Shown: positions 54,017 through 62,027, counted from the first letter of the stretch. The stretch: 64,000 bases of DNA from Eubacteriaceae bacterium (GCA_902362455.1 CABIWJ010000003.1:92380-156379); one strand, 5' to 3'. Program-made: numbers and translations. The notes: generated from the letters alone by a model not told the origin.

Positions 54017-55126
54017 TTAATTTAATACAAACTGTGTACTTGAACCGACTAAACCACCGTCTAATGTGACGTGACTGTAACCAGACCATCCGTAATGGAC
54101 AATTAGTTTAGTAACAAGCCCGCTTGTTGATGTTCCATAAGCGGTAACTGCATGAAATACTTTTCCACGACTTTGAACTTGCCCAGGAGAATCAGGAAAA
54201 TATCCGAATACAATTACTGGACGGTTTCGACCAACTTCTGCAAAAATATCGAAATTTGTTACATAGTATGTTGAAGTTGCCGCAACTCCATACTCATTGC
54301 AATAGTCGATTAAGACATCTCGAATAGTTAATCCCCAAGAGGAATTCGATTTTCCATAAGAGAGTAACTTGTCTTGCAAAGTGTTTCCAGTAGTTTTTAA
54401 ATTACCATTAGAATCAAGGAATGAACTGTCAATGACATTTCCCTTAACTTTATGCCAGTAATTCAAAATCAAACACGCTGCTGTATATCCACAGGTGTTA
54501 TTCTCGTTTGCAGGATAAATTGCATTTTTGATATATTTGTAGTTTGGAATATACTTATTTGTTGCACGTGCTGAAAAATGAGATTGCAGTCTATTAACAC
54601 TTGCCCTCGAATTTAGATTCGTTTGCATAAGGGCTAATACTTCTGTATCTTTCTGTGTACGAGAGTTTTGTAATGCCGTATCAAATGCAGATTGTAAAGA
54701 ACGGCATTCAGCAAAAGACATATCGTATTCGTTATGAATTACTGTGTGAACAAATTTATCACCCGACAGTTGATAATAGTTAAGGGGTCCAAAGTAGTAT
54801 AAGTTTTCTGAAAGTCCCAAATATGGAGAAGGCGAATCTAATGCTTCTTCCAAATACTTGCCTGATTGTGGGTCGAAAATCATATATCCTGTATCACCCA
54901 CTTCGACAAGTTCAAAATGATTATCACTTAGATCCGACAGAATCTTTGTTGTCAGAGTAACATTTTGACCTGTTTCTGCAGCAATCTTAGCGTTATGAAT
55001 GATTTGATGCTGATTCGCACTGACCAACCAATTATCTGCATTAGTCTCAGTTTCCATAGCAAAAGCGGTGGCACTTGTCGAAAGCAATAATAAAGAAGCA
55101 AGCAAAACACTTAATATCTTTTTCAT
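54017..55126 (-). CDS. Secreted papain-like (C39-type) cysteine protease
   Basis: The 369-residue protein has a signal peptide (KKILSVLLASLLLLSTSATA, cut after AFA). An N-terminal prodomain-like half follows. A catalytic domain then reads ENNTCGYTAACLILNYWHKV (nucleophile Cys), VFHAVTAYGT (His) and HYGWSGYSHVTLDG. This resembles C39-like or streptopain-like peptidases without further assignment. ATG 55126 follows GAAAGGAGAC. Upstream lie a 33-residue peptide gene and an ECF-type promoter (55348-55376). Confidence 0.78.
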   Translation of the reverse strand: MKKILSVLLASLLLLSTSATAFAMETETNADNWLVSANQHQIIHNAKIAAETGQNVTLTTKILSDLSDNHFELVEVGDTGYMIFDPQSGKYLEEALDSPSPYLGLSENLYYFGPLNYYQLSGDKFVHTVIHNEYDMSFAECRSLQSAFDTALQNSRTQKDTEVLALMQTNLNSRASVNRLQSHFSARATNKYIPNYKYIKNAIYPANENNTCGYTAACLILNYWHKVKGNVIDSSFLDSNGNLKTTGNTLQDKLLSYGKSNSSWGLTIRDVLIDYCNEYGVAATSTYYVTNFDIFAEVGRNRPVIVFGYFPDSPGQVQSRGKVFHAVTAYGTSTSGLVTKLIVHYGWSGYSHVTLDGGLVGSSTQFVLN

Positions 55127-55210
55127 TATAAGTCTCCTTTCACTTAATTATCTGAAAACATCCTGCTTTGTCTTTCCTAAATATGCGCATAGCAATATTT
55201 CATGTATAAA

Positions 55211-55312
55211 CTATGCGCCTATCCTGCTGATTTTAAGTCGCAGCCTCCATAGTGGGCAGGAGAAATAAGCAGCCCCGCGCATAATCCTATGCAGAGTAGT
55301 AACCTGTGTCAT
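55211..55312 (-). CDS. 33-residue peptide A of the ECF regulon
   Basis: ATG 55312 follows CAGGAGGTGAAATAAGCG. The product MTQVTTLHRIMRGA then AYFSCPLWRLRLKISR and IGA shares residues 15-30 exactly with peptide B (58349-58450), and both are 33 residues. It is short, Cys- and Trp-containing and cationic at the C-terminus. It precedes the protease gene on the same ECF-type transcript. No signal peptide. It could be a leader peptide, a secreted peptide precursor or a toxin-like peptide; I cannot choose. Confidence 0.7.
   Translation of the reverse strand: MTQVTTLHRIMRGAAYFSCPLWRLRLKISRIGA
55222..55272 (-). repeat. 51-bp inverted repeat, copy A
   Basis: It matches 58389-58439 in inverted orientation with one mismatch in 51 bp. 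Both copies fall inside the peptide genes A and B. Confidence 0.88.
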
Positions 55313-55330
55313 CGCTTATTTCACCTCCTG
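55257..55330 (-). promoter_or_regulatory. Ribosome-site-hiding hairpin of peptide A
   Basis: In the mRNA the ribosome-site segment CAGGAGGUGAAAUAAGC (55330-55314) can pair with GCUUAUUUCUCCUG inside the coding sequence (55270-55257): 14 pairs with a 3-nt bulge and a 43-nt loop containing the start codon. The same structure exists in peptide B, with a C-to-U change that keeps a G-U pair. Confidence 0.65.
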
Positions 55331-55347
55331 TCGTGTCCTTTTACTCA

Positions 55348-55376
55348 TATAACGGTCAAGATCAAAAAAAGGGACA
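55348..55376 (-). promoter_or_regulatory. ECF-type promoter P1 (peptide A, protease, lipoprotein)
   Basis: Leftward TGTCCC (55376-55371), 16-nt spacer starting TTTTTTT, then CGTTATA (55354-55348). The same motif and spacing occur at 57770-57798 and 58285-58313. Confidence 0.82.
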
Positions 55377-55458
55377 AACTTTTTTGAAATTATTTTTGAT
55401 TATTTTTGATTCATACCTTGTTAATGGGTTGCCACTTTCCTGCGCAACATTCTTGTGG

Positions 55459-55464
55459 TATAAT
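55459..55464 (+). promoter_or_regulatory. Extended -10 promoter of the ECF sigma gene
   Basis: TGGTATAAT gives TG-n-TATAAT; the -35 region is weak. It lies 104 bp before the sigma start codon and lacks the ECF motif, so the sigma factor does not seem to drive itself from here. Confidence 0.5.
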
Positions 55465-55567
55465 TTGAAACAAGCAGACGCTGTAACGAATACCCATAAT
55501 GTGCAAGAATAAATTTACTTGCTCACTTAGAATGGATGGCTGCAGGGCTATCCATGAGGAAACTTAT

Positions 55568-56101
55568 ATGATGATACTCCTATTTAGTGTTTTGAATGAT
55601 GAACAACGTGCGCTGGTAGAGCGGATATTCCATGAGCATCATATCCACTTCCAGCGCATTTCGTTTAATATTGTGAAGTCAGAGGAAGCCGCAGAGGATG
55701 TCGTGTCCACTGCATTTATAAAAATCATGGACAACATCGAAAAAATTTCTGATTTACCCTGTCCCCAAATGACCGCTTTCTGCGTTACCATAGTGAAAAA
55801 TGCTTCTATTGACGTACTACGTCAATTACAACAGAGTGTTCACATTGATTACTGGGACAATATTTCGGACGAGGACACGGACGATATTGAAGATGAATGT
55901 ATTCACAATGCAGATGTACATAGGCTGACTGAGGTAATAGATCAGCTTAATCCCGATGATCGGCATTTTATCTATCTTCGCTATACGCTGGAAATGGGAT
56001 ATAGAGAGATTGGTGAATTGCTGAACATTTCGGAGGATGCCGCAAAAAAACGTGGGCAGCGGCTCGTCAAGAAGCTCCAAAAACTGTATGAGGAAAGGTG
56101 A
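55568..56101 (+). CDS. ECF-family RNA polymerase sigma factor
   Basis: I start it at ATG 55568, which has GAGGAAAC upstream; an in-frame ATG at 55499 has none. The 177-residue product has region 2 (HFQRISFNIVKSEEAAEDVVSTAFIKIMDNI) and region 4 (LNPDDRHFIYLRYTLEMGYR, EIGELLNISEDAAKKRGQRL VKKL). The next gene, starting 4 bp after its stop, is its anti-sigma factor. Three matching promoters nearby are its likely targets. Confidence 0.92.
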   Translation: MMILLFSVLNDEQRALVERIFHEHHIHFQRISFNIVKSEEAAEDVVSTAFIKIMDNIEKISDLPCPQMTAFCVTIVKNASIDVLRQLQQSVHIDYWDNISDEDTDDIEDECIHNADVHRLTEVIDQLNPDDRHFIYLRYTLEMGYREIGELLNISEDAAKKRGQRLVKKLQKLYEER

Positions 56102-56105
56102 CGAT

Positions 56106-57038
56106 ATGGATATGAATTGGCAAACCATGCTGCATGAAGCAGCAAATGCCAGCTTTGAAAAGGATATAGAAGTTCGCTCTGCCGCCGATAATGACGCCTA
56201 CTCCTGTGTAGATTTACCGAAAGCAAAGATCCGAGAATTAAGCGAAAAGATTCTGCACTTGCCGCATCAGGGAATTGTTCTATTATTTAGTAGATACTGC
56301 TTCCGGCTATCTCCCCAAGAAACTGAAAAGTTTTTCCAAATGAAAAATGCAAAGGGTCGCTTCCGCTTTTACCGTGAACTACTTTCTACAAGCATGGGGC
56401 TTAGCTCGGAGCAAGTGATTTCGGATGCTTCTCTCAATCGCGCCTGTAAAATTGCTATGAAAGACTATTTACGCACGGAGCTAAAAGAGGATGCTGCTGT
56501 AAGTAGTACCGGAAAGAGCCGAACGCATATTGTGTTCAGACGGTTCGGCAAAGCTGTTGCAGTCGCAGCAATTACCATAACCCTGTTGTTCTCAACGGCT
56601 ATGGTAACTAATGCAAAGATCAGGGAAAAAGTGATTGCGTGGATAGTCGAGACATTTGAAAAATACAGTATCTTTGAACTGCAAAGCGACGGGGAAAACA
56701 CAAAGCCCGATTTGCAGAGCTATAAGCCTACCTATCTTCCCGACGGGGCGGAATTGAAGAATACGGTTGAACAGCCGGAAATGCTTGCCTATGAATATGC
56801 CATCAACGAATCGAGTTATTTTAATATTCTTCTTAGTAAATCAGATACAAGGATTTACGCCGACGCAGAAAATACAGAAATTGAATCGTTTGACAAGGAT
56901 GGTGTGATTGGCTACTACTTCAAGAAAGATGATTTGAATTATATTTGCTATGAGCGGGATGGCGATTTCTTTTCTATATATGGCTCTATTGATATGGACG
57001 AACTGATAAAAATTGCCGCTGGTATAACAACAGAATGA
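56106..57038 (+). CDS. Membrane anti-sigma factor with DUF4367-like sensor domain
   Basis: ATG 56106 follows GGAAAGGTG. The 310-residue protein has a cytosolic sigma-binding region (about 1-145), one membrane helix (149-170, GKAVAVAAITITLLFSTAMV) and an outer domain (LQSYKPTYLPDGAELKNTVE ... ESSYFNILLSKSDTR ... GYYFKKDDLNYICYERDG) of the DUF4367 type. It would hold the sigma factor at the membrane until an outer signal arrives. Confidence 0.88.
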   Translation: MDMNWQTMLHEAANASFEKDIEVRSAADNDAYSCVDLPKAKIRELSEKILHLPHQGIVLLFSRYCFRLSPQETEKFFQMKNAKGRFRFYRELLSTSMGLSSEQVISDASLNRACKIAMKDYLRTELKEDAAVSSTGKSRTHIVFRRFGKAVAVAAITITLLFSTAMVTNAKIREKVIAWIVETFEKYSIFELQSDGENTKPDLQSYKPTYLPDGAELKNTVEQPEMLAYEYAINESSYFNILLSKSDTRIYADAENTEIESFDKDGVIGYYFKKDDLNYICYERDGDFFSIYGSIDMDELIKIAAGITTE

Positions 57039-57086
57039 TATACTCATCTTAGCTGAACAAATCAAAATTTCAGGAGGTATAATAAA

Positions 57087-57698
57087 ATGTCAGACGTATA
57101 TGAAAACTGTCCAGCTTTTGAAAATGATAAATTTCTACTGAGGTTTTCGCAACTTGATGATGCCGAGGATCTTGTAAGCGTGTATAGTGATAAAAATGCA
57201 CTACCGTTTTTCAACAGCGATAATTGTCATGGAGATAATTTCTATTATCCAAATGAAGATCGAATGAGACAAGCTATTAAGTTTTGGCTTAGTTCCTATT
57301 CATCCAAATGGTTTGTCAGGTGGACAATTATTGACAAAGAAAAGCATGAAGCTATCGGCACGATTGAAGTGTTTCATCGTAGTGCAAACGACAACTTTAA
57401 TCATGTGGGTGTTCTTAGACTTGATTTGAAAAGTGAATATGAAACTTCAGAAGAAATTTTTACAATTATGAATCTTATTGTACCACCTACATTTGATTTG
57501 TTTGAGTGCGAGGAAATAATTACAAAAGTTCCTGTTTATGCAGTTGAAAGAATTGAAGCAATGAAAAGAGTAGGATTTAAGAAGTCAACGAAGCTGTTGG
57601 TTGGGACAATGGACGGTTACGCTTATAAGGATTATTGGACAATTAACAGAGGAGTATATATCCCTCTGGATGATTTGGAAGCAAAAGAAAAGGCGTGA
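57087..57698 (+). CDS. GNAT acetyltransferase (paralogue of 12430-12993)
   Basis: This 203-residue protein starts behind AGGAGGTATAATAAA. FLLRFSQLDDAEDLVSVYSD, FFNSDNC, VRWTIIDKEKHEAIGTIEVF and LRLDLKSEYETSEEI make the same family as the acetyltransferase in region 2, at moderate identity. It sits between the anti-sigma gene and promoter P2, so it may be read from the sigma transcript. The substrate is unknown. Confidence 0.87.
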   Translation: MSDVYENCPAFENDKFLLRFSQLDDAEDLVSVYSDKNALPFFNSDNCHGDNFYYPNEDRMRQAIKFWLSSYSSKWFVRWTIIDKEKHEAIGTIEVFHRSANDNFNHVGVLRLDLKSEYETSEEIFTIMNLIVPPTFDLFECEEIITKVPVYAVERIEAMKRVGFKKSTKLLVGTMDGYAYKDYWTINRGVYIPLDDLEAKEKA

Positions 57699-57769
57699 CC
57701 GAAGTCGCGCCCAATCTTCCCCATTGCGGGAGCATTTGCAAATACTGTTTTATGGGAACACGAAAGCAT

Positions 57770-57798
57770 TGTCCCTTTTTTCCTCCTTGTGCGTTATA
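57770..57798 (+). promoter_or_regulatory. ECF-type promoter P2 (57836 secreted protein)
   Basis: TGTCCC, 16 nt beginning TTTTTT, then CGTTATA. Identical layout to P1 and P3. Confidence 0.82.
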
Positions 57799-57827
57799 TG
57801 GGTGATACCAATAATGCACAAGGAGGA
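57781..57827. repeat. 15-bp inverted repeat around P2 -10 and ribosome site
   Basis: TCCTCCTTGTGCGTT (57781-57795) and the complement of TCCTCCTTGTGCATT (57813-57827), one mismatch. The left arm is upstream of the expected transcript start. Only read-through RNA would fold and hide AGGAGG; transcripts from P2 would leave it free. Confidence 0.7.
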
Positions 57828-57835
57828 TTTTATTT

Positions 57836-58267
57836 ATGAAGAAAAAAGAAATTGTCACATTGGCACTAACTACCGCTCTACTGATGACCGCTCATGCCGT
57901 ACCCGCATCGGCGGCATCAAATGCGCCTGAGAGTATGTCGCAAACAGGTTCGATACAAACCATTACTCCCCGATGGGAAAGCACCAATGTTGTTGTCCCG
58001 TCTATCTCAATCTCTGGCAAGCAGATTTCTGTGTCGGTATACATTTCACCAAAAAAATCGACGACATCATCCGTAGGTACCCTCTATCTGGAAAAGAAAG
58101 TTGGGAATGGTTGGACACCCGTCACCTCATGGTCGATTGATGGAACTGGATCGGTTAGCATTACCAAAACTTACACCGGCACAATGGGTATTACATACCG
58201 CACCAGAGTAGTTGTCACAACTGGGGTAGACAAGATTGATGCAACTTCTACCGAACGCACCGTCTAA
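57836..58267 (+). CDS. Secreted protein under ECF-type promoter P2
   Basis: This 143-residue protein has a signal peptide (KKKEIVTLALTTALLMTAHA, cut after ASA) and a mature beta-rich domain (SISGKQISVSVYISPKKSTT, VGTLYLEKKVGNGWTPVTSW, ITYRTRVVVTTGVDKI). That domain resembles small immunoglobulin-like surface modules. No family is recognised. Ribosome site AAGGAGGATTTTATTT. Confidence 0.75.
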   Translation: MKKKEIVTLALTTALLMTAHAVPASAASNAPESMSQTGSIQTITPRWESTNVVVPSISISGKQISVSVYISPKKSTTSSVGTLYLEKKVGNGWTPVTSWSIDGTGSVSITKTYTGTMGITYRTRVVVTTGVDKIDATSTERTV

Positions 58268-58284
58268 AAAATTTAGAAAAAGAT

Positions 58285-58313
58285 TGTCCCTTTTTCTGTG
58301 TCTGTCCGTTATA
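58285..58313 (+). promoter_or_regulatory. ECF-type promoter P3 (peptide B, 58551 secreted protein)
   Basis: TGTCCC (58285-58290), 16 nt beginning TTTTT, then CGTTATA (58307-58313). Confidence 0.82.
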
Positions 58314-58330
58314 CAAGTAAATCCACAAAA

Positions 58331-58404
58331 CAGGAGGTGAAATAAGCGATGGCAACGGTAAATACTTTATGGGAGCATTTGTGTGGGTCTGCTTATTTCT
58401 CTTG
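58331..58404 (+). promoter_or_regulatory. Ribosome-site-hiding hairpin of peptide B
   Basis: CAGGAGGUGAAAUAAGC (58331-58347) pairs with GCUUAUUUCUCUUG (58391-58404) across 43 nt. The C/U difference from copy A preserves pairing as G-U. Confidence 0.65.
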
Positions 58405-58450
58405 CCCACTATGGAGGCTGCGACTTAAAATCAGCAGGACAAGCGCATAG
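58349..58450 (+). CDS. 33-residue peptide B of the ECF regulon
   Basis: ATG 58349 behind CAGGAGGTGAAATAAGCG. It reads MATVNTLWEHLCGS then AYFSCPLWRLRLKISR and TSA. Same length and same last-half sequence as peptide A, with a different N-terminal half. It lies 100 bp before the secreted-protein gene at 58551 on the P3 transcript. Confidence 0.7.
   Translation: MATVNTLWEHLCGSAYFSCPLWRLRLKISRTSA
58389..58439 (+). repeat. 51-bp inverted repeat, copy B
   Basis: Inverted match of 55222-55272 (one mismatch). The two copies flank the sigma, anti-sigma, acetyltransferase and P2 unit (about 3.1 kb). Confidence 0.88.
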
Positions 58451-58550
58451 CTTATATAGTCGATGTTTAGGTTATGCGCTGCCGATGGTTTTATCTACTA
58501 ATTTTCCATGCTCTCAATGGGCATTGATACCAAACGAAAGGAGTTAATCT

Positions 58551-59075
58551 ATGAAAAAAGCATTATGTGTCCTGTTATCCGTTGTTATGCTACTCTCCAT
58601 GAGTGTTACCGCCTTTGCCGCAGATACAAAAGGAGCACCGTCGCAAACATTACCATCTTGGCTGCCTGATGATGCACCTGCGCCTGATCCAAACTCCGAG
58701 ATTTCTATTGTTCACTTTTACATCAATGAGGATGGCGAAACTATTGTTTATGATCCAGAAACGGAAGTCATTCCTTATTCAACAGCATACGGTGATGCAG
58801 GAACAGCAGCCATTTATTGGGTTAACCGTTCACAAATTTATTGGGGCATTACTTCTTATACCAAAGGACTTATGACTTTTGCAGGAGATGTTACCACGAA
58901 TCGTGGAGGATTTTACTTGCTTGGAGATATTGAGTTTGACGGAAGTGCTTCTGGCAACATCATGGGAGTAACAACAAAGCGTGGAACCAATACGGCAACA
59001 CTCAGCGGTTTTATGATTGATGCTAAAGGAGTTTCTTTTACCGCACCTGATGTATCATCTTCTCTGACTTATTGA
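58551..59075 (+). CDS. Secreted protein with WLPDDAPAP motif under P3
   Basis: This 174-residue protein has a signal peptide (KKALCVLLSVVMLLSMSVTA, cut after AFA). The mature start includes LPSWLPDDAPAPDP, like WWPGDGPAP in the agr-cluster secreted protein at 40501-41037, then a compact Gly/Thr-rich beta domain (NRGGFYLLGDIEFDGSASGN). Ribosome site GAAAGGAG. Family unknown. Confidence 0.75.
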   Translation: MKKALCVLLSVVMLLSMSVTAFAADTKGAPSQTLPSWLPDDAPAPDPNSEISIVHFYINEDGETIVYDPETEVIPYSTAYGDAGTAAIYWVNRSQIYWGITSYTKGLMTFAGDVTTNRGGFYLLGDIEFDGSASGNIMGVTTKRGTNTATLSGFMIDAKGVSFTAPDVSSSLTY

Positions 59076-59077
59076 TT

Positions 59078-59407
59078 ATGTCTGTACTTATTATCGAGGA
59101 AAAGCCACCTCATTTTACAGATGTGGAGTTTGAATACAAAGGAATTGAATTTAAAGCACAAATCTGTCTGTTAGACACCGGAAAAGTGATGATTTCTTTT
59201 CGTGTACCCAAAAATGAATTAGAGCAAAACCTGTGTAAAGGTTTGCTTAATTCTCGTGGTACAAAATTGGATATAAAAATAAATCATTTACCAATGTGTG
59301 CAAACGTAGATACTTGCTCCTTTGCAATTCTCAAAGGCTCATCATTATTCTCCGATTTCAGCATTACTGTCGAGAACAATCTGATTCTCAGAGAGGATAG
59401 TATCTGA
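59078..59407 (+). CDS. Hypothetical soluble protein after 58551 gene
   Basis: ATG 59078 comes 2 bp after the previous stop, so it is cotranscribed. The 109-residue product (SVLIIEEKPPHFTDVEFEYK, KAQICLLDTGKVMISFRVPK) has no signal peptide or membrane helix. It could be the intracellular partner of the secreted protein; no family recognised. Confidence 0.65.
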   Translation: MSVLIIEEKPPHFTDVEFEYKGIEFKAQICLLDTGKVMISFRVPKNELEQNLCKGLLNSRGTKLDIKINHLPMCANVDTCSFAILKGSSLFSDFSITVENNLILREDSI

Positions 59408-59451
59408 CCTCAAATTTGTAATCTTCCCTCTGGCAGAAAAAGGCTACGCCC

Positions 59452-59486
59452 GTATCAGCAGTAATGCCGATACGGGCGTTTTTAAA
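59452..59486 (+). terminator. Terminator of the P3 transcript
   Basis: ACGCCCGTATC / GATACGGGCGT hairpin followed by TTTTTAAA. Confidence 0.88.
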
Positions 59487-59512
59487 AAGGTGAATTTTTA
59501 TAATATTACTCA

Positions 59513-59889
59513 TCATTTGAGCAAATAAAGCAAATCGCTATATCCCGACTTCATAAGTAATTGTTTGAAACCAGAAAGCACTTCTTCTTTTGTATAATTG
59601 TTGTTTTCCAAAAACTTATTATCTTTTTCACTAAGGTACTGATAAAAAAGAGCCACCTCTATTACCTCGTTATTGTTTGTATAGTCAATGCTATCTAAAA
59701 GTATGTTCTCTGCTTCGTTAATTTTTCCTAAATCAATCATATCAAGAAATTTTTTCCCGATACTTCATACTTGTTTTCTTTTTCAAGTTCAACAGAAACA
59801 TACTCTTTCCCAAAGGCTAATGAAAATAATACTCTAACCATTTCTTTTATCATTCGCATGATGTAATCTTTCTCATCGGTAAAATTCAT
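59513..59889 (-). pseudogene. DUF6483-like protein, one-base frameshift
   Basis: ATG 59889 (GGAGATGGAAAA) reads MNFTDEKDYIMRMIKEMVRV LFSLAFGKEYVSV...YEVSGK, then meets a stop after an A-run near 59750. Adding one A restores KKFLDMIDLGKINEAENIL and the frame to 59513. The restored 125-residue protein has the helical-repeat pattern of DUF6483. It is one of several single-base indels in the window. Confidence 0.72.
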
Positions 59890-59977
59890 TTTTCCATCTC
59901 CTTAAATGCCATTCTAATTGTTTGGGACATATAAACTAACTGTATTGTAAATATAAGTCGACTTATAAAACTGAAAT

Positions 59978-60301
59978 TTACGAAAATCTCTTTTGAATCT
60001 TATACAACCATATCCCAGCGACAACAGCTATAAATAATATAAACACAACCGCAATAGAAATGGCATAATCTTTCGGTAATACAACTGCAATTACTCCAGA
60101 TAACAAAACACAAATTCCTATCAACAAAACAGGCTTTCCTAATGCTTTCGCATATCCATTTTTGTCATTTGTGGTTTCAAATACTTTACCATGAACAGAA
60201 GAGTAATTTCCTTTTAACAGAGAAATACTAAAAAATATGAGAAGAGCAGAACTAAACCACATCATTATACTAAAACCTATCATAATATATTCCTCCATCA
60301 A
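59978..60301 (-). CDS. Small membrane protein (DUF3784-like)
   Basis: This 107-residue protein has three helices: EYIMIGFSIMMWFSSALLIF, LGKPVLLIGICVLLSGVIAV and ISIAVVFILFIAVVAGIWLY. The layout resembles DUF3784 proteins of Firmicutes. It sits between the DUF6483 remnant and the chemoreceptor gene. Confidence 0.6.
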   Translation of the reverse strand: MMEEYIMIGFSIMMWFSSALLIFFSISLLKGNYSSVHGKVFETTNDKNGYAKALGKPVLLIGICVLLSGVIAVVLPKDYAISIAVVFILFIAVVAGIWLYKIQKRFS

Positions 60302-60320
60302 TTATTTGTTTCGGGAATTC

Positions 60321-62027
60321 TTATTGTCTTAATTTAAATACCGAAACCATACCGCTAAGTGTTGTAGCCTGAGCTGTAAGTTCTTCACTCGTCGCTGATG
60401 TTTCCTGTGCCGCAGCCGAATTATTCTGAACAACTTCAGCAATTCTTTCTGCGGTTGCCTCTACCTGTTCCATACTGTCTGCCTGTTCAATGGAAATTTC
60501 TTTTATCTTTTTCGCACTGTCTGCAATCGCCTGTATGCCATCCACAACTTCTCTCAATGAAGTTGAGGCTTTCTCTGCATACATATTTCCATCTCCAACC
60601 TCATGAATAGCCGCTTCAATAAGTGCTTTTGAATCCACCGCTGATTTTGCACTCTGTTCTGCAAGGTTTCTGATCTGATCCGCAACAACAGCAAAACCTT
60701 TTCCGGCTTCTCCAGCTCTTGCTGCCTCAATCGAAGCATTTAATGAAAGAAGATTTGTCTGGCTTGCAATATCTTCAATCTGTGTGATAATTGCTCCTAT
60801 CTTCTCAGAGGTTTCATTTATGCGTGACATAGCCTGCACTAATACTTCCATATCTCCACGACTGCCTTCTGCAATCTCCGCATACTTATAGGCTTCATCG
60901 TAAGCTGTTCCTAATTCTTCTGCTGTTGTTTTTATTCCGCTTGTAAGTTCATTGATAGTTGCCTGCATTTCCTCAACCGATGCCGCCTGATCCGTTGCGC
61001 CTTCTGCTAAAGACTGTGCCGCTTCTGCAAGGTTTGTGGAACCTGTAAGAACCTGCCCCGATGCATCATCTACCCCTCTTACAGTTGTATCAATCTCCTC
61101 ATTCATTTTTCTTATGCCTGTCAGCAAATCGGTAAATGCTCCTGTATATACTTCCTCACACTCTGTATCAATCGCAAAATTACCTTCTGACATTTCATTT
61201 AACATTCTGCCAGAATCTTTAATTATAACTCTAATTCTGTCTGACATTGCAGATACACCAGATACAAGTTCCTTAATTTCATCCTCAGACTCAACCGTTG
61301 GAAGTGGAGAATCTATGTCACCCTCTGCAAATGTAATAAATCTGTCCTTTAATTCATTTAATGGTTTTTCAATGCTCTTTGATATTGCAACGGAAAGACT
61401 GTTTGAATAAATCGTTGATACTGCAATTACAATTATTATAATTGTCAATGCAGCTATCATAACCGTTCTCAACTGTGCACGTTTAGCGTTTCCAAGTGAA
61501 ATATTCAAAGCCATAAGTTTCTGTAAAGCATCATCCAACGCCTGATACTTTGGTGCTGCTTCATCGGTCATCATCTGCTGAGCCTGTAATGATTTCGCAG
61601 TATCAGTCGTTGCACCGACCTCAATTACTTTTGCATCCACTTCCTTATACTCTGCCCATGCTTTATCAATAGCGTCCATGCAGGCAGTTCCCTCTTTTGT
61701 TATCATTGTTGGGCGTATTTTTTCCAAATATTCCTCAAACGATTTAACAGCCTGTTCATGCTGTTCTTTCATACTTTCAATGAGACTATCTGAATCATAA
61801 CCTACAATACCTCTTGAGGCAGCCCTTACTTCCGCTGATTCATTCATTGCCATAGCAATGTCTCCCTGTGGATACGCATAATTATCCAGTATCGTTCCAT
61901 AGTTGTTTATCGTATAAAGCATAATCACTACAACCAGTGCTGATAATATTCCAAAAATGAGAATAATCTGTCTGAAAGATTTTTTCAGTCGTGCACCAAT
62001 CTTCATTTTGTTAAGTTTCTTAAACAT
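60321..62027 (-). CDS. Methyl-accepting chemotaxis protein
   Basis: ATG 62027 follows AAGGAGACAAGACAA. The 568-residue receptor has an N-terminal membrane helix ([20 protein letters not shown]), a four-helix-bundle ligand domain to about 185, a second membrane helix ([20 protein letters not shown]), a HAMP domain, and an MCP signalling hairpin ([33 protein letters not shown]). No other chemotaxis or flagellar gene is visible in the window. It may feed host chemotaxis. Confidence 0.9.
   Translation of the reverse strand: MFKKLNKMKIGARLKKSFRQIILIFGILSALVVVIMLYTINNYGTILDNYAYPQGDIAMAMNESAEVRAASRGIVGYDSDSLIESMKEQHEQAVKSFEEYLEKIRPTMITKEGTACMDAIDKAWAEYKEVDAKVIEVGATTDTAKSLQAQQMMTDEAAPKYQALDDALQKLMALNISLGNAKRAQLRTVMIAALTIIIIVIAVSTIYSNSLSVAISKSIEKPLNELKDRFITFAEGDIDSPLPTVESEDEIKELVSGVSAMSDRIRVIIKDSGRMLNEMSEGNFAIDTECEEVYTGAFTDLLTGIRKMNEEIDTTVRGVDDASGQVLTGSTNLAEAAQSLAEGATDQAASVEEMQATINELTSGIKTTAEELGTAYDEAYKYAEIAEGSRGDMEVLVQAMSRINETSEKIGAIITQIEDIASQTNLLSLNASIEAARAGEAGKGFAVVADQIRNLAEQSAKSAVDSKALIEAAIHEVGDGNMYAEKASTSLREVVDGIQAIADSAKKIKEISIEQADSMEQVEATAERIAEVVQNNSAAAQETSATSEELTAQATTLSGMVSVFKLRQ

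Noticed and set aside
55211..58450. The inverted 51-bp repeats as ends of a transposon.
   Set aside because: They lie inside two in-frame peptide genes with proper ribosome sites, there is no transposase between them, and similarity does not extend beyond the peptide genes and leaders.
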